Shown here piece by piece: positions 1 to 9,885 of a DNA stretch of 64,000 nt. Location of the stretch: contig JALJCQ010000004.1 of NCBI GenBank assembly GCA_023091665.1, positions 2,914,001 through 2,978,000 on the forward strand, given 5' to 3'. The position numbers and the translations under genes are program-made. Position 1 is the stretch's first letter, and the number at the start of each line of letters is the position of its first letter. The notes below the pieces were generated by a model. That model was not told the DNA's origin and searched no databases. It was given only the letters and a program-made list of their open reading frames with translations. This DNA comes from Pythium myriotylum. Taxonomy: Eukaryota; Oomycota; Peronosporomycetes; Pythiales; Pythiaceae.

Positions 1-1010
1 GGCATTGGCGAAAACTTTCGCCACTGGCTACGGGTACTCATTCCCGGTACGCTAGTCTCCCTTACGTTCAATGGGGCTCCCCTGCCTGCCTTTGAACTAG
101 GAGCTGGCCGCTGCTAGCCTGCTTGCTGCTGGCGTTGCCGCACTTATCTAGATTCAATCAGCACTACGTAACGGCTGCTACAATAGGCACGAGGTTGTCA
201 AAGTGAATGGTCTACCTCGCTGTCAACTGTCCTCAAATTTGCCTGGTGGTCTTTTGCTTTCAGCTTATGAATCCTAGCATGACCATCCTCGTCTTTCCTG
301 CTTATCCCCATCGATGCTAGCGTTACAGCTCTCGTCGGGCAGATCAGAGCGTCAGACTAGGGCGATGCGTCATTTCACTGATCGTTTCCTCATTCGAGCT
401 TCGCGGGTGGGCAATGATCTTCAGCGTGTTTTGAAGGGAGAGGAGGACTAATAAGTAGTGGTAGTCGCTTTGAGCCGGAAAAATGGTGGACTTTACTGAC
501 TGGGACAGGTGTCGTCCATCGTGTGGACTGGTCATCCGGAGCCTGTCAGCGCCGTGTGGGCTGTCTCATAGATCACTGGCCCAACAAAAACAGCAGGACA
601 CGAGTCACAGCTCGGCTTGGTCAGCTGTGTCCCATGACGAATCCAGTCAATCTCCTGGTTCTATGTCTGCGCGAACCCAATGAGTGCGAGTGCTGGACTA
701 GACTCGTGCCAACCCATCGTTTCCGGTTCACAGGAAAGAGTTGGCTGCTCTGGCTCCCGGGAAATGTCGCTCGGTCGAACTGGACTCTGTGGGTGAGACT
801 CAACGATCGAGATTAGAGAAGGAGGCGCGAACGTCTGCCGACTTGCGTGCGTTCTCATCGGGCTGAGACATCGGCCGCATCTTCCCTCGGACGTGGGGTT
901 GAGCGAGCGCCCACCTAGTGCAATGAGATCAGAAACACGTGGCCACGCCCACCTCCTACTTGCTCCGTTCTCGTGGCCGTGACTCGCCATGCTACGTGCA
1001 CTCCAAGTCG
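1..1010. other. Intergenic DNA, no gene recognised
   Basis: I see no open frame with recognisable protein composition, no splice-linked exons and no RNA gene. Short ORFs on both strands look like chance frames. The words around 600-640 (GTGTCCCATGACGAATCC) weakly resemble sequence at about 30,675-30,695 (GTGTCCCATTGACGAATCC), upstream of another member of the local gene family, so part of this stretch may be old duplicated promoter sequence. Confidence 0.5.
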
Positions 1011-1042
1011 CACTTGTAAATCTTCTTCCTATCAGCACAAGC
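1011..1042 (+). promoter_or_regulatory. Initiator-like site and leader, family member 1 (weak copy)
   Basis: GCACTTGT followed by ATCTTCTTCCTATCAGCAC and AAGC lies 24 bp before the ATG at 1066. It is the most diverged of four copies of an initiator plus leader found before all four paralogous genes. Oomycete core promoters typically carry a YTCANTYY initiator close to the start codon. This copy fits only loosely. Confidence 0.4.
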
Positions 1043-1065
1043 TACTTCCAACAACACACAGGACC

Positions 1066-1545
1066 ATGGGCGCTTTGGGATTGATCGTCGGCCTCGCCAT
1101 CGGCATCCTCGTCGTCGTGGGCATCATTTTGTACTTCCAGTACTCCCGCCAGAGCGACGAACTGCCTCTCCATACGCCTCAAGCGGCCTACGTTCAGCAA
1201 ATGCCGGCGCAAACTGCAGTGCCTCCTCAGATGCCTCCTCAACAGATGTCCGTCCAGCAACCCGTCACGGCTCCTGTGTACGCGCCGCCGCCTCCAGCAC
1301 CGATGTACGCTCCCGGCCAGGTCGTTTACACACAGGCACCGCCACCAGGCCCGATGTACGCTGCCCCACAGGGAGGTGTTTGCCATGAACACTCTGCCCC
1401 GAGTGGAGGCAGCGGTGTGAGCGGCGCGACCGTAGCGGCCGCTGGTATGGTCGGCGGTCTGCTTGTGGGTGGGATGATCGCGAGTGCAGCGCAAAGCGGT
1501 GGAGATAGTGACGATGACGGTGACGAATTCGCGGGCGACTTCTAA
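1066..1545 (+). CDS. Small glycine-zipper membrane protein, FAGDF family member 1
   Basis: The 159-residue protein opens with one strongly hydrophobic helix containing spaced glycines (residues 4-25). A conserved DELPLHT follows, then a Pro/Gln/Tyr-rich low-complexity middle with repeated APPPP and QMPPQQ blocks. A second Gly/Ala-rich hydrophobic stretch (about 120-145) has glycine-zipper spacing. The tail is acidic and ends in DEFAGDF. I do not recognise the family. Three close paralogues lie at 2121, 3806 and 31034, so it is a local tandem duplication. This member alone has Cys and His in the glycine-rich linker. The start is the first ATG after the conserved leader. Function is unknown; a small membrane or cell-surface protein is an inference from topology only. 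Confidence 0.85.
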   Translation: MGALGLIVGLAIGILVVVGIILYFQYSRQSDELPLHTPQAAYVQQMPAQTAVPPQMPPQQMSVQQPVTAPVYAPPPPAPMYAPGQVVYTQAPPPGPMYAAPQGGVCHEHSAPSGGSGVSGATVAAAGMVGGLLVGGMIASAAQSGGDSDDDGDEFAGDF

Positions 1546-2057
1546 GCACGCGCGCAAGACACAATGAATAGGACTATTAGGCACACAACAATACATTGAG
1601 ACTGATTTTGATGCACAATCTCATGGTCTCGTCTACGGTTTCGGACGGTTTGTCTTGATACTGCGTACTTGAAGTGCCAAGCGATGGTGGTAGTCGTTGG
1701 GCTCATCAGATGGGGATGCGAATCCTCGTCAACGATCGTGAGGAATGAAAACTGCAGAAGAGTGGGCACCGAAGTACAAACCAAGCCCAACGTCGATGTG
1801 GAGCTGGACAGGATGGGCTTACTTTTGTCGTTCCTGATCACAGCACCGGTTGACACTACCCTCCTGGCAAAATATTCACTTCGGCTGATCATGTCCCAGT
1901 CTGGAAGATGAGTCTGGGCAAAATTGCGTTTGAGTAGGCTCTTTCTAAGGATTCGGAAGGACTCGAGCAGAGACGAATCCAAACCTGAGAGACTCCACTG
2001 GGACACCATACTGGACAAGGCCAATGTTACTGCTTGCATTCTTTGCCCATTACCTGC

Positions 2058-2091
2058 CTCACTTTACAATCTGCCTCGAGCAGCACAAGCC
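2058..2091 (+). promoter_or_regulatory. Initiator and shared leader, family member 2
   Basis: CTCACTTT (2058-2065) matches the oomycete initiator YTCANTYY. It is followed at once by AATCTGCCTCGAGCAGCAC and AAGCC. The same arrangement precedes members 3 and 4. The ATG is 30 bp downstream. Confidence 0.6.
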
Positions 2092-2120
2092 AAAAAACTT
2101 TTTCCAAGTCTTTTCCAAGA

Positions 2121-2561
2121 ATGGCCGCCATCGGACTGATTGTTGGCCTCGCTGTCGGCTTCCTCCTCGTTGCCACCATCATCTACTACTTCCAGTTCGG
2201 TCGCCAGAACGAGGAGCTCCCTATGCACCACACCCAGCAGCCTGTCTACGTGCAACAAGTCCAAGGCCAGCAAGTGCCCGTGCAACACGACATCTCTACG
2301 GCTGTGTATGCAGCACCTCCACCGCAACCGGCGTATGCGGCCAACCAAGTCATCTATGCTCAGGCTCCGCCTCCCCAGGGCAGCCACGGTGGCTACCAGG
2401 GCCAAGGAGGACAGGGAGGAGGCGTGAGTGGTGCAAGTGTCGCAATGGGTGCAGCCGCAGGCATGGCTGGCGGTCTGCTAGTCGGCGGCCTGATCGCCAG
2501 CGCAGACCACAGCGGCAGCGGGCACGACGGGGACGATGGAGGATTCGCTGGCGATTTCTGA
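2121..2561 (+). CDS. Small glycine-zipper membrane protein, FAGDF family member 2
   Basis: A 146-residue paralogue of the protein at 1066. It has an N-terminal TM helix (IGLIVGLAVGFLLVATII), then EELPMHH, then a Pro/Gln-rich linker with YVQQVQGQQVPVQ. A Gly/Ala hydrophobic segment (SGASVAMGAAAGMAGGLL) with GxxxG-type spacing follows, and an acidic tail ending GGFAGDF. The ATG lies 30 bp after the shared leader. The intact frame and the conserved ends, set against divergent linkers, indicate a functional family under selection at both termini. Product function is not known. Confidence 0.87.
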   Translation: MAAIGLIVGLAVGFLLVATIIYYFQFGRQNEELPMHHTQQPVYVQQVQGQQVPVQHDISTAVYAAPPPQPAYAANQVIYAQAPPPQGSHGGYQGQGGQGGGVSGASVAMGAAAGMAGGLLVGGLIASADHSGSGHDGDDGGFAGDF

Positions 2562-3742
2562 TAGTACGAGATAAAACCAAAAGAATCTTTCATAAAAGTT
2601 GTCTCCATGAAACTATTGTCGTGGAGTCAAATAACGCTTTTATTGCCATGTTTGAGGCTCTGCATATTGTGAAAATTTTCTTGCGCACACCTACTTCAAC
2701 GCTCACAGAAAAGAAAGCCCTTGGAAGCCACAGTCAAACGATGCGTGTTGTGAGCCCACGCTCGATCCTGCAGGTCGATCACCACACAGCACGTGGCAAA
2801 CGATTGGGCCCAGGCCGTAGGCTACCCCTCGCACATCTCAGCGTGCCCGTCCCACGAATGCAGTCCTCATCGTCTCACTGACAGATCTGTCAGCCGAGAT
2901 CGATACACCATGCCGATAAGTCTGTGACGAGCAACAGACTTGGTGGGTTCAACAAGGATGTTTTATGCACGACCCGACTCTTTCCGCGGCGACATGTTAG
3001 CAGCACGTTCGACAACAGCAAGGCAAGTATCTTGCTATATCAAACATCGGCGTGGGAGAAATTCAAACAGCTACCCACATGAAAGTTTTGCGATGGATTC
3101 TGAATTATTCACGTCCTCTGCCCTTCCTAGAGCACGTTCTGCTCTATATTCTCCATGGGTTTCCTGGACGGAATTGTGAGCTGAAGAGTCCGCGTGGATG
3201 TCGAAAGCATTTCAAGCTCAGGTGATTACGGCTTCAGTTTCCGTCCTCTACCGGCTTTCTCATTAGTTCGATTGCTTTGACATCTGCTCCATTTACCTCA
3301 CGTTGGTGGCCGTGTTTCTAATGAAAACTCATCTTCATGTTTATTGAGATCCTGGTCGACATACTGCACTGGACCACCCAAAGCTCTCTCGATGCAGTTC
3401 TCCACTTGTGACTTGATAACAGAGAACTGTCTGTTGGTAATTACCACTCACCTGAACAGCACAAAGTGTCCTTCGCATGCGACAAGTTGACGATTGTAAA
3501 GATCGCTAATACCCAGGCTGAGAAGTCAGAATGAATCCTTGTCGCAGCTGAGCCCACACCTGAATTCTCAGTCTCTCAGCCTCCGATCCGGCTCAATCAG
3601 ACGATTAGAAAGCGAAGAGCGGCTCACTTCGACACGCCAGAGTCCTGGGACATCTCGAACTGCTTTTTCGCTCCCCCACGAACGATTCGCGCAAGTTACA
3701 TAGAGCCTAGCGACTAGACCAGGAACTGACTAGGTCATCTAA
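2562..3742. other. Intergenic DNA between paralogues 2 and 3
   Basis: About 1.2 kb with no convincing coding frame on either strand and no RNA gene that I can recognise. It presumably holds the 3' region of member 2 and upstream control sequence of member 3. Confidence 0.5.
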
Positions 3743-3776
3743 TCCATTCCAGAATCTGCCTCTCACAACACAAGCA
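3743..3776 (+). promoter_or_regulatory. Initiator and shared leader, family member 3
   Basis: TCCATTCC (3743-3750) resembles the oomycete initiator. It is followed directly by AGAATCTGCCTCTCACAAC and ACAAGCAC, almost the same leader as members 2 and 4. The ATG is about 30 bp further on. Confidence 0.6.
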
Positions 3777-3805
3777 CACTCACCAGCCAACTCAAGCCTC
3801 TCACC

Positions 3806-4228
3806 ATGGCCTTATTTGGACTGCTCGTCGGGTTCGCCGTCGGCTTTCTCATCATCGCTGCCATCTTCTACTACTTCCAGCAGCGAAACCAGGACCAAGA
3901 GCTGCCCACGCACACGGCTTACGTCCAGCAAGGATCTGCCCAGCCTGCAGTGTACGCGGCTCCTCCGCCACAGCCCATGTATTCGGCAGCACCAGCGTAC
4001 GCGCCGAACCAGCTCGTGTACGCGCAAGCCCCGGTGCACGGCTACGCCGGCCCACACGGTGGTGCCTACCAGGGTGGCTCGGGTGGAGGTATGAGCGGTG
4101 CTAGTGTCGCTGTCGGAGCTGCCGCCGGGATGGCTGGAGGTCTCCTCGTAGGCGGTATGCTCGCCGACGCCGGCCACAGCAGTGGTGGTGGTGGTGGCGA
4201 CGATGGTGTGTTCGCCGGCGACTTCTAG
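3806..4228 (+). CDS. Small glycine-zipper membrane protein, FAGDF family member 3
   Basis: A 140-residue paralogue. It has an N-terminal TM helix (FGLLVGFAVGFLIIAAIF), QELPTHT, a Pro/Ala/Tyr-rich linker, a glycine-zipper-like helix (SGASVAVGAAAGMAGGLL), a glycine run, and the tail GVFAGDF. Start chosen as the ATG immediately after the shared leader. Codon use is GC-rich like the rest of the host DNA. No function can be assigned. Confidence 0.87.
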   Translation: MALFGLLVGFAVGFLIIAAIFYYFQQRNQDQELPTHTAYVQQGSAQPAVYAAPPPQPMYSAAPAYAPNQLVYAQAPVHGYAGPHGGAYQGGSGGGMSGASVAVGAAAGMAGGLLVGGMLADAGHSSGGGGGDDGVFAGDF

Positions 4229-4874
4229 GCTAGATTCTCGTTTTGAAGATACAAAAAAAAAATGATTGTGAACATGGATTAATCTGCTCACACTTTGCAC
4301 AATTCGCAAAAGTGCGCATCTACACAATAGTGCTTCTGCACACTCACTTCTACAGGCGCCAATAAGTCGCTAGATGGGCCTACAATACAGTTTGTCTTCG
4401 GTACGGACAAACCAACATCCGAGAAAAAAAGCAGCTGAAGACTAAACCTGTGCTTCATCGTATCGGGCGAAGTGAAAAGCACTCCAACTCGACGCGTCAG
4501 TCGAATGCATAAGTGTAAACGAAGAACAGTACACTACTCACCATCTGTACATTAAGAGACCACGATTAGACCGCCTCGAAGCCGTTGACAACCGTGTTTC
4601 CTCAGATCGTCGACTTTCAACCCACCAGCCCATCAAGCTTTGTCCAATTTTCCCGAAAGACCATACGGCTGGGACATACGTCTGTCAATGGGACACGTGC
4701 GATCCGTCCTAGTGTACTTCGACCTCCCCCCCCTCCAGGCGCTTGAACAACACGCCATAGAACGGTGGACAAGTCGACACCTACTATTGCCGCAGGAGTC
4801 TGGGCATCTACTCATTCGCTCATTTCCTCATTTCCCTCCAGCCCCAGAGCCTCGCAAGTATCCCACACATAACC
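4229..4874. other. Intergenic DNA
   Basis: No coding frame that I can support. Position 4684-4698 carries GTCAATGGGACACGT, whose reverse complement resembles the GTGTCCCATTGAC words near 30,594-30,690. These may be shared upstream elements of genes in this cluster. Confidence 0.4.
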
Positions 4875-5243
4875 ATGGCCAGCTCCAAGACCTTCCTCCT
4901 CCTCCTCCTCCTCCTCACCATCCTCACCATCGTCTCGGCACAAAACACCACCGCACCTACCACACCTCCGCCATCTTTCTGTGAGATTTGTCGTGACAAA
5001 GGCCAGTGCCAACAGGCCTACCAAGGTAGCCCCGGCATCTTCTGTGGGTCGTGGCTCAGCTCTACGAGCCAGCGTCTCGCATGTTGTTGTCCAGCGGACG
5101 CAGTGTGCAAGAAGTCGGATTCGAACTACAAGTGCGAGTGTGGGAAGCGCAAGTCCGAGTCGAAAAAGTCGGCAGCAAGCTCGCTTGGTGCCACGGTCGC
5201 TACCATCGGCGTCCTCCTCACCGGCGTTGCCGTGTTGGCCTAA
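4875..5243 (+). CDS. Small secreted Cys-rich protein, probably GPI-anchored
   Basis: The 122-residue protein starts with a textbook signal peptide (Leu run at residues 7-16, likely cleavage after VSA). A Thr/Pro-rich linker follows, then a compact Cys-rich domain (about 34-92) of pattern CxxC...C...C...CCC...C...CxC. A Lys/Ser spacer leads to a C-terminal hydrophobic segment (LGATVATIGVLLTGVAVLA), as expected for GPI attachment. The same cysteine arrangement occurs in the membrane protein at 57,542-58,339, so this looks like a domain family rather than a lone effector. It may act at the cell wall or as a secreted effector; neither is shown by the sequence. Confidence 0.85.
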   Translation: MASSKTFLLLLLLLTILTIVSAQNTTAPTTPPPSFCEICRDKGQCQQAYQGSPGIFCGSWLSSTSQRLACCCPADAVCKKSDSNYKCECGKRKSESKKSAASSLGATVATIGVLLTGVAVLA

Positions 5244-5620
5244 CTTTTTTAATCGTAATGACGATTTTGCATCTTCCTCGCCCACTTTTTCAGTTTCGTA
5301 ATACATCAAAAATTGGGCATCTGAGGCAGAGTTTCCGAGTCTAATCGCTCGCTCGCAAGAAATTCTCCCCCAACACCTTCGCTGTGTACGCGGACACCGT
5401 GAACAGAGTGTGGCTAAACATCCTTATGGACGCTGAGGCTTCCTTCGTTGAAGCACAGAATGTAGTGTAGAGAGCCAATCTCAAGCTGATGCAGGTGACA
5501 AAAACTACTGTCCATATGCAATATTTTTGAAATCTTGTTTTGCAATTTTGTCGACTCGACGGTGTGTAGTACAGTACAATATCGTACTGCTCAGAAGCTG
5601 TTTAGTCACGACAACTGCGC
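5244..5620. other. Intergenic DNA next to the LINE target site
   Basis: No supported gene. This stretch was continuous with 30,409 onward before the LINE inserted. Confidence 0.45.
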
Positions 5621-5634
5621 GAACTTAACTAAGC
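5621..5634 (+). repeat. LINE target-site duplication, left copy
   Basis: GAACTTAACTAAGC is repeated exactly at 30,395-30,408 and brackets the retrotransposon. Sequence outside the two copies does not match, as expected for a true target-site duplication. Confidence 0.85.
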
Positions 5635-8600
5635 AATTCAATTCAAGTGAGGTCTATTAGTCTGCTCATATAGAGACCGATAGCCGGCGCGAGTCGCCAC
5701 CGTTAGGATTAAACTCCCCTTCTCCAATGCTCGAGATCACTGTTAAGGAGATCTGCGATGCGTGTGTGTTCTTCTCTTGTCGTGGGGTGCACGACTTGAC
5801 TACTCGTTCGCGTATCCATCGCTAAGTTCGCCGCCGCGTCCGCCATGCGGTTCGCAGCTCTTGGATGGTGTCGCCAGGCGCGTACTCTGAGTGAGTCTGC
5901 GAGGCGGCGTGCGCGAGCGTACATCTCCCGGAGTACGTCATTGCTCGGGGCCTTGTAGTTCCGCATTTGTTGGATAATCATCATGCTGTCTCCTACGACC
6001 GACAAAGGGGTCCACTTGTGCCTCGCTGCTGCATCGAGTCCAGTCAACAGGCCATTGTACTCTGCTCGATTGTTTGTGGTCGCCTCATGAGCATAGGACA
6101 TAGCGGCTGTGAATACAACCTCTGCGTTCACGTCGTTCTGACCTAGCCGGACGATGATGGCGCCAGCGCCTCCTGCACCCGGGTTGCCTCTCGATCCTCC
6201 ATCGAAGAACAGTACGTATTGCAGATTGGGGTCGCCAGTAGGTGCCGTGGCGACGGCCGCTGGAATGCTAGCCTCAGGATGTCGCAGGAGTTCGATCGCA
6301 GCGGCAGTGTGGGGGCTCGCCGCGCTGTGGTCCGAGCGCCTCCACCGTAGGTCTCCGAGTGACGCCATAAGCCTCGCGTGCAGTACTGCTATGGCATGTT
6401 CGCAAGTCCAGATGTGATCTCTGGTGTCCGGAGTAGTGCGCCAGAGCCAAGCCGTCTGTAGCACCACTAATGCATGTTGTCTCCACGCCGCGTGGACAGC
6501 CTCCTGTGTAGCAATGATGTCGGCGGCGGAAGGGGATGCGAGTCGCGACAGTTCTGGGTGCGACCAGATTCGATCTGGGAGTGTCGGGAGGACGAGTGAA
6601 AAGAAATCGGTCTTGCACTCGTCGACTGTCGGTGCGTGCCGCACAGACCAGAGATGGCTCCAGCAGTCGAGCATGTGCTTCCATAGGAGCTGTGCGCTGG
6701 GGCAGCTCCAGAAGATATGCGCACTGGTCACACCGCTCGTTGGTAGCTCGGGGCAATGCGGACAGCCTACCCGGCTTTGTGTACGATCCCACTTGTTGAT
6801 ACGGTCCCCTTTAAGGCGTGTGAGCAAGGTCCGCTGTGAGTCGATGACACCCGGGAATGACGCGATGTCTTTCCACGTGACGAGATCGAGGGCTGCTGCC
6901 AGTTCGCTGTCAATATTGCGCCAGCGTTCTCCTCTGCTTGCGTGCTCCTTGTCGGTCATCTCCTTCGCCGACGCGAGGAGAAGGGATTTCGCTGTGCGCG
7001 GGGTGAGTTGCGGAGTGCCACTCCAGATGCCCATGGGCGAGTCGAGCCAGACGTGTCTGTCAAACTGAACTAGCGGGTCACGCAAGTATGATCGGGCTAA
7101 TTGCGTCGCCTGTACCGTTGTCGTGACTGGGCCAAGTTTGACTCTGATGTCGTCTACTGGGTTCCATTCTAGCACCAGGTGCTTGCCGACACTGGACAGT
7201 CTCCAAATGTCGAGGCTGGCAGGTCGAAGGACCATGTCTTCTGGTTGCGCAGGTGCTTCAAGAATGCCGGGGTAGTTGACAACCAGCTCGTAACAGAGCC
7301 GCCGAAAGTCGCGAGCCATTTTATCGGGCAATGGAAAGCTCGCTCCGCGAGCACGGAAGCGTAGTCTTGTCTCGTCCAGCCACTCTATGTCTAGCACATC
7401 CCGGAAACGAGAGGTAGGCGAGATGATGCGCGCGAAGTCGCCTCGTTGCAGCGCGTGCCCACTCGCATCGAGGAGGATCTCGTCCCCGCATGGCCGAGCC
7501 GTGAGTAAAGCCATCACGTCTAGCCTGCCGTATTGCTCGTGTTGATACTTTCGTAAGCGGGCTAGCACAGGGAGGACCGCAGCGAAGTCGATGCCGAGCC
7601 ACCCATGGCTCCAGTCGTATGTTGGTTTTGGGTGGTCTCGCAGCTGTCTCCTCATGTCAACATACATCTGGAGCTCCCGTTCGTCCCGAGGCTGCGTGAG
7701 CAGTGCTGTGCGAAGTTGCAGACCTGTGTCAGCGAGAGTCCGTTGAAAAGACGGGCGAGCGGAAGCCCTGCGAGAAGGGTTGAGGCTGGTCTCGCCGCGG
7801 CTTTGAGCGTTGAGCAGGATCTGGCCCACCACAGTACGGAAGCCGCCGCGAGGCGTCGCCCACCGGTTAACGGTGGTCAAGCTGAGGCATTGTAATTCGT
7901 GACGCAAGTTGACTGCGTTGATACCTCCAACGTGCGTCCCTTGTTGTGCAACATGTTTCGCCATCCAAGCTTTTCGGGTTTTCCCTCGAGTGGAGAAGGT
8001 GCCTGACCAGGTGAACGTGTTGACCAGCTTCTGCCAGTCGTCTACGATCTTGGGGCTGGGCCAGTGATGCCGGGCGATGAACAAAAACATCGGCAAGAGA
8101 AGAGCGCGCAGGAGCTTCACGCGTTGACTGGTGTTGGTAGTCTTCACTTCTGCCAGCTGGAGACGAGATCGAGCCCGTTGGAGCGTCCGCTCCCATATCG
8201 TGTTCAATGACGTCACCGTAGCAACCTGTCCACCGAGTAGCCTCGTGTGCGCATTGGCCTCTGCGATTGGAAAGGGGCTCCCAGGGCCGTTGTCCCGCTG
8301 CGCCCTTGTGGTGAGGAAGATCACGACACTTTTGGAGTGGTTGACTCGTAGGCCGGACGCTTGAGCAAAGATGTCGAGCGTGCTCGCTAGCTCAGTCAGG
8401 AACCGAGGGTGCTCCAGATAGACTGTCGTGTCATCCGCATAGCCAGCTGTCCGAACCTCTGTGTTGCCTGGTAACACAATCCAAGCGAGGTCTCTGTTTT
8501 GGGCAATTGCAGTATAGAGCGTGTCGACCGCTAACACAAACAACGTTGGCGCTAACGAGCAACCTTGCCGAATTCCGTTGAGGATGGAATGTGGTGTGGA

Positions 8601-9577
8601 GATCTCCCCGTTTGCCGTGAACTCCGCCGTTGTAGCAAGATGCATCTGGCGGACAGCGTTGACGAAGCGCTCTGTAAAGCCGAGTCGAAGCAGCGCGCGG
8701 ACGAGGAATCCCCGATCGAGCGAGTCGTAGGCTTTTTCAAAATCGAGCGACACTGCCACCGCATCTGAGTATTGCTGGGAGGTTCTGGCGTGGGCCTGAA
8801 CCGCGTGGAATACATCCAACGCGTCATGCACTTGGCGGTCCGGTACAAAACCAAACTGCGTGTCGGCAACGAGAGTCGGAAGAGAGCTGCTAACTCGGTT
8901 CAGAAGGAGCCTAGAGTAGATCTTGTAGTCTGTATCAAGTAGCGCGATCGGTCTGAAGTCCAGTCCGCTGGTTGGCGTCGATTTCTTGGGGATGCAGGCT
9001 ATCGTGGCTTTCTTGAAGCTTGGCGGGAGAATAGAAGACCTGTGCCACAGATTGTACAAGGGTGTGAGAGCCTCTGTCACGAGATCAGCGAACTCATGAT
9101 ACCAATCATTTGGGAGGCCGTCAGGTCCAGCGGCTTTGCCCCTGGGGCACGCCTTGAGTGCCGCTCTTACTTCCTCTGTCGTGAAGTCTGAATCCAGGTG
9201 ACTGAGATCTGGGGCTGCGCTCGGCGGCGGCAGATGGCCAAAAAAGTCATCGATGTTTGCGGCTGGGAGTGGGCCGCGCTGCATAACTGGATCCCATGCG
9301 CACGCAAGTGTCTCTGCAGTCGGTTGGTTGTCTGCCTGCGGGAGACTGACGATTGATTGGGAATGTGGGATCTTGAATCTATCGAAGAATAACCTTTCCG
9401 CCTCCGGGATTCGTGCGGCGATTGCTCGCCACCTCCTGTACCGTCTCCTACGTGTCCGATTGCAATGTAATCGAACAATCTCTGATCGGATGGCTTCAAC
9501 CGCGTCATATGAGCTCTGGTTGTCAGGAGCCTGGGCCAAGATCGCTCGTCGCAGCGCATTGCGTAGGCGCTTGCGTC
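5635..9577 (-). mobile_element. LINE (non-LTR retrotransposon), 3' part
   Basis: The minus-strand element continues from 28,482-30,394 on the other side of the PLV. It ends in a short tail of GAATTGAATT repeats rather than poly(A), directly against the target-site duplication. It encodes the reverse transcriptase and RNase H part of ORF2. Together the two parts make an element of about 5.9 kb. Confidence 0.88.
5709..9575 (-). CDS. LINE ORF2, reverse transcriptase and RNase H part
   Basis: This 3' part of a LINE polyprotein is about 1,288 residues and open right up to the junction with the PLV. The reverse-transcriptase domain shows FRPIALLDTDYKIYSRLL, the LDFEKAYDSLDR block, GIRQGCSLAPTLF, and the catalytic YADDTTVYL. 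A long thumb/connection region follows with a CPHC-type zinc motif (SRVGCPHCPELPTSG... HIFWSCP). At the C-terminus is an RNase H domain with acidic residues in FFDGGSRGNPGAGG, NNRAEYNGLL, VVGDSMMII and ADAAANLAM. The upstream endonuclease half lies at 28,482-29,564 in the same frame, so the protein was intact until the PLV split it. RNase H places it with the I/Tad-like group of LINEs. Confidence 0.92.
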   Translation of the reverse strand, partial: RKRLRNALRRAILAQAPDNQSSYDAVEAIRSEIVRLHCNRTRRRRYRRWRAIAARIPEAERLFFDRFKIPHSQSIVSLPQADNQPTAETLACAWDPVMQRGPLPAANIDDFFGHLPPPSAAPDLSHLDSDFTTEEVRAALKACPRGKAAGPDGLPNDWYHEFADLVTEALTPLYNLWHRSSILPPSFKKATIACIPKKSTPTSGLDFRPIALLDTDYKIYSRLLLNRVSSSLPTLVADTQFGFVPDRQVHDALDVFHAVQAHARTSQQYSDAVAVSLDFEKAYDSLDRGFLVRALLRLGFTERFVNAVRQMHLATTAEFTANGEISTPHSILNGIRQGCSLAPTLFVLAVDTLYTAIAQNRDLAWIVLPGNTEVRTAGYADDTTVYLEHPRFLTELASTLDIFAQASGLRVNHSKSVVIFLTTRAQRDNGPGSPFPIAEANAHTRLLGGQVATVTSLNTIWERTLQRARSRLQLAEVKTTNTSQRVKLLRALLLPMFLFIARHHWPSPKIVDDWQKLVNTFTWSGTFSTRGKTRKAWMAKHVAQQGTHVGGINAVNLRHELQCLSLTTVNRWATPRGGFRTVVGQILLNAQSRGETSLNPSRRASARPSFQRTLADTGLQLRTALLTQPRDERELQMYVDMRRQLRDHPKPTYDWSHGWLGIDFAAVLPVLARLRKYQHEQYGRLDVMALLTARPCGDEILLDASGHALQRGDFARIISPTSRFRDVLDIEWLDETRLRFRARGASFPLPDKMARDFRRLCYELVVNYPGILEAPAQPEDMVLRPASLDIWRLSSVGKHLVLEWNPVDDIRVKLGPVTTTVQATQLARSYLRDPLVQFDRHVWLDSPMGIWSGTPQLTPRTAKSLLLASAKEMTDKEHASRGERWRNIDSELAAALDLVTWKDIASFPGVIDSQRTLLTRLKGDRINKWDRTQSRVGCPHCPELPTSGVTSAHIFWSCPSAQLLWKHMLDCWSHLWSVRHAPTVDECKTDFFSLVLPTLPDRIWSHPELSRLASPSAADIIATQEAVHAAWRQHALVVLQTAWLWRTTPDTRDHIWTCEHAIAVLHARLMASLGDLRWRRSDHSAASPHTAAAIELLRHPEASIPAAVATAPTGDPNLQYVLFFDGGSRGNPGAGGAGAIIVRLGQNDVNAEVVFTAAMSYAHEATTNNRAEYNGLLTGLDAAARHKWTPLSVVGDSMMIIQQMRNYKAPSNDVLREMYARARRLADSLRVRAWRHHPRAANRMADAAANLAMDTRTSSQVVHPTTREEHTRIADLLNSDLEHWRRGV

Positions 9578-9589
9578 ACTATATGATGA
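9578..9589 (+). repeat. 12-bp inverted copy of LINE sequence at the PLV left junction
   Basis: ACTATATGATGA here is the exact inverse of TCATCATATAGT at 28,489-28,500, which belongs to the LINE coding frame (Asn-Tyr-Met-Met). It does not belong to the LINE at this end, where the frame resumes at 9,575. It looks like filler copied in inverted orientation when the PLV joined. Confidence 0.6.
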
Positions 9590-9852
9590 CATTTGCACCA
9601 AAAACCTAACCACTCTCCATTGACCCCATCCCTACACTATTAGAAACAGAAAAATCGAATTTCGACAAGCCCCATCCTATGGTATCGATGGGTAGAAAAC
9701 ACTAAAGCACACAAACCACCCAGAGCCTTCAATCGAACCTATCAGACGCTCTGAGAGTATCGTCAGATTTTCAAAAAAAAGACAAGGGTACCCCCTGTAA
9801 GAAAATTCAGAAATTGACTTAGTTTGCAAACCATTCAATCGTGAATTATCTT
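9590..9852 (+). repeat. PLV terminal inverted repeat, left (263 bp)
   Basis: Begins CATTTGCACCAAAAACC and ends GTGAATTATCTT. It matches the reverse complement of 28,220-28,481 throughout, apart from one extra A (A8 against A7, at 9,773-9,780). Inward of 9,852 the two ends diverge at once. Such near-identity points to a recent insertion or recent homogenisation. Confidence 0.95.
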
Positions 9853-9885
9853 TGTATAAGGTATAAAAGCAAAATAGTATATAAG

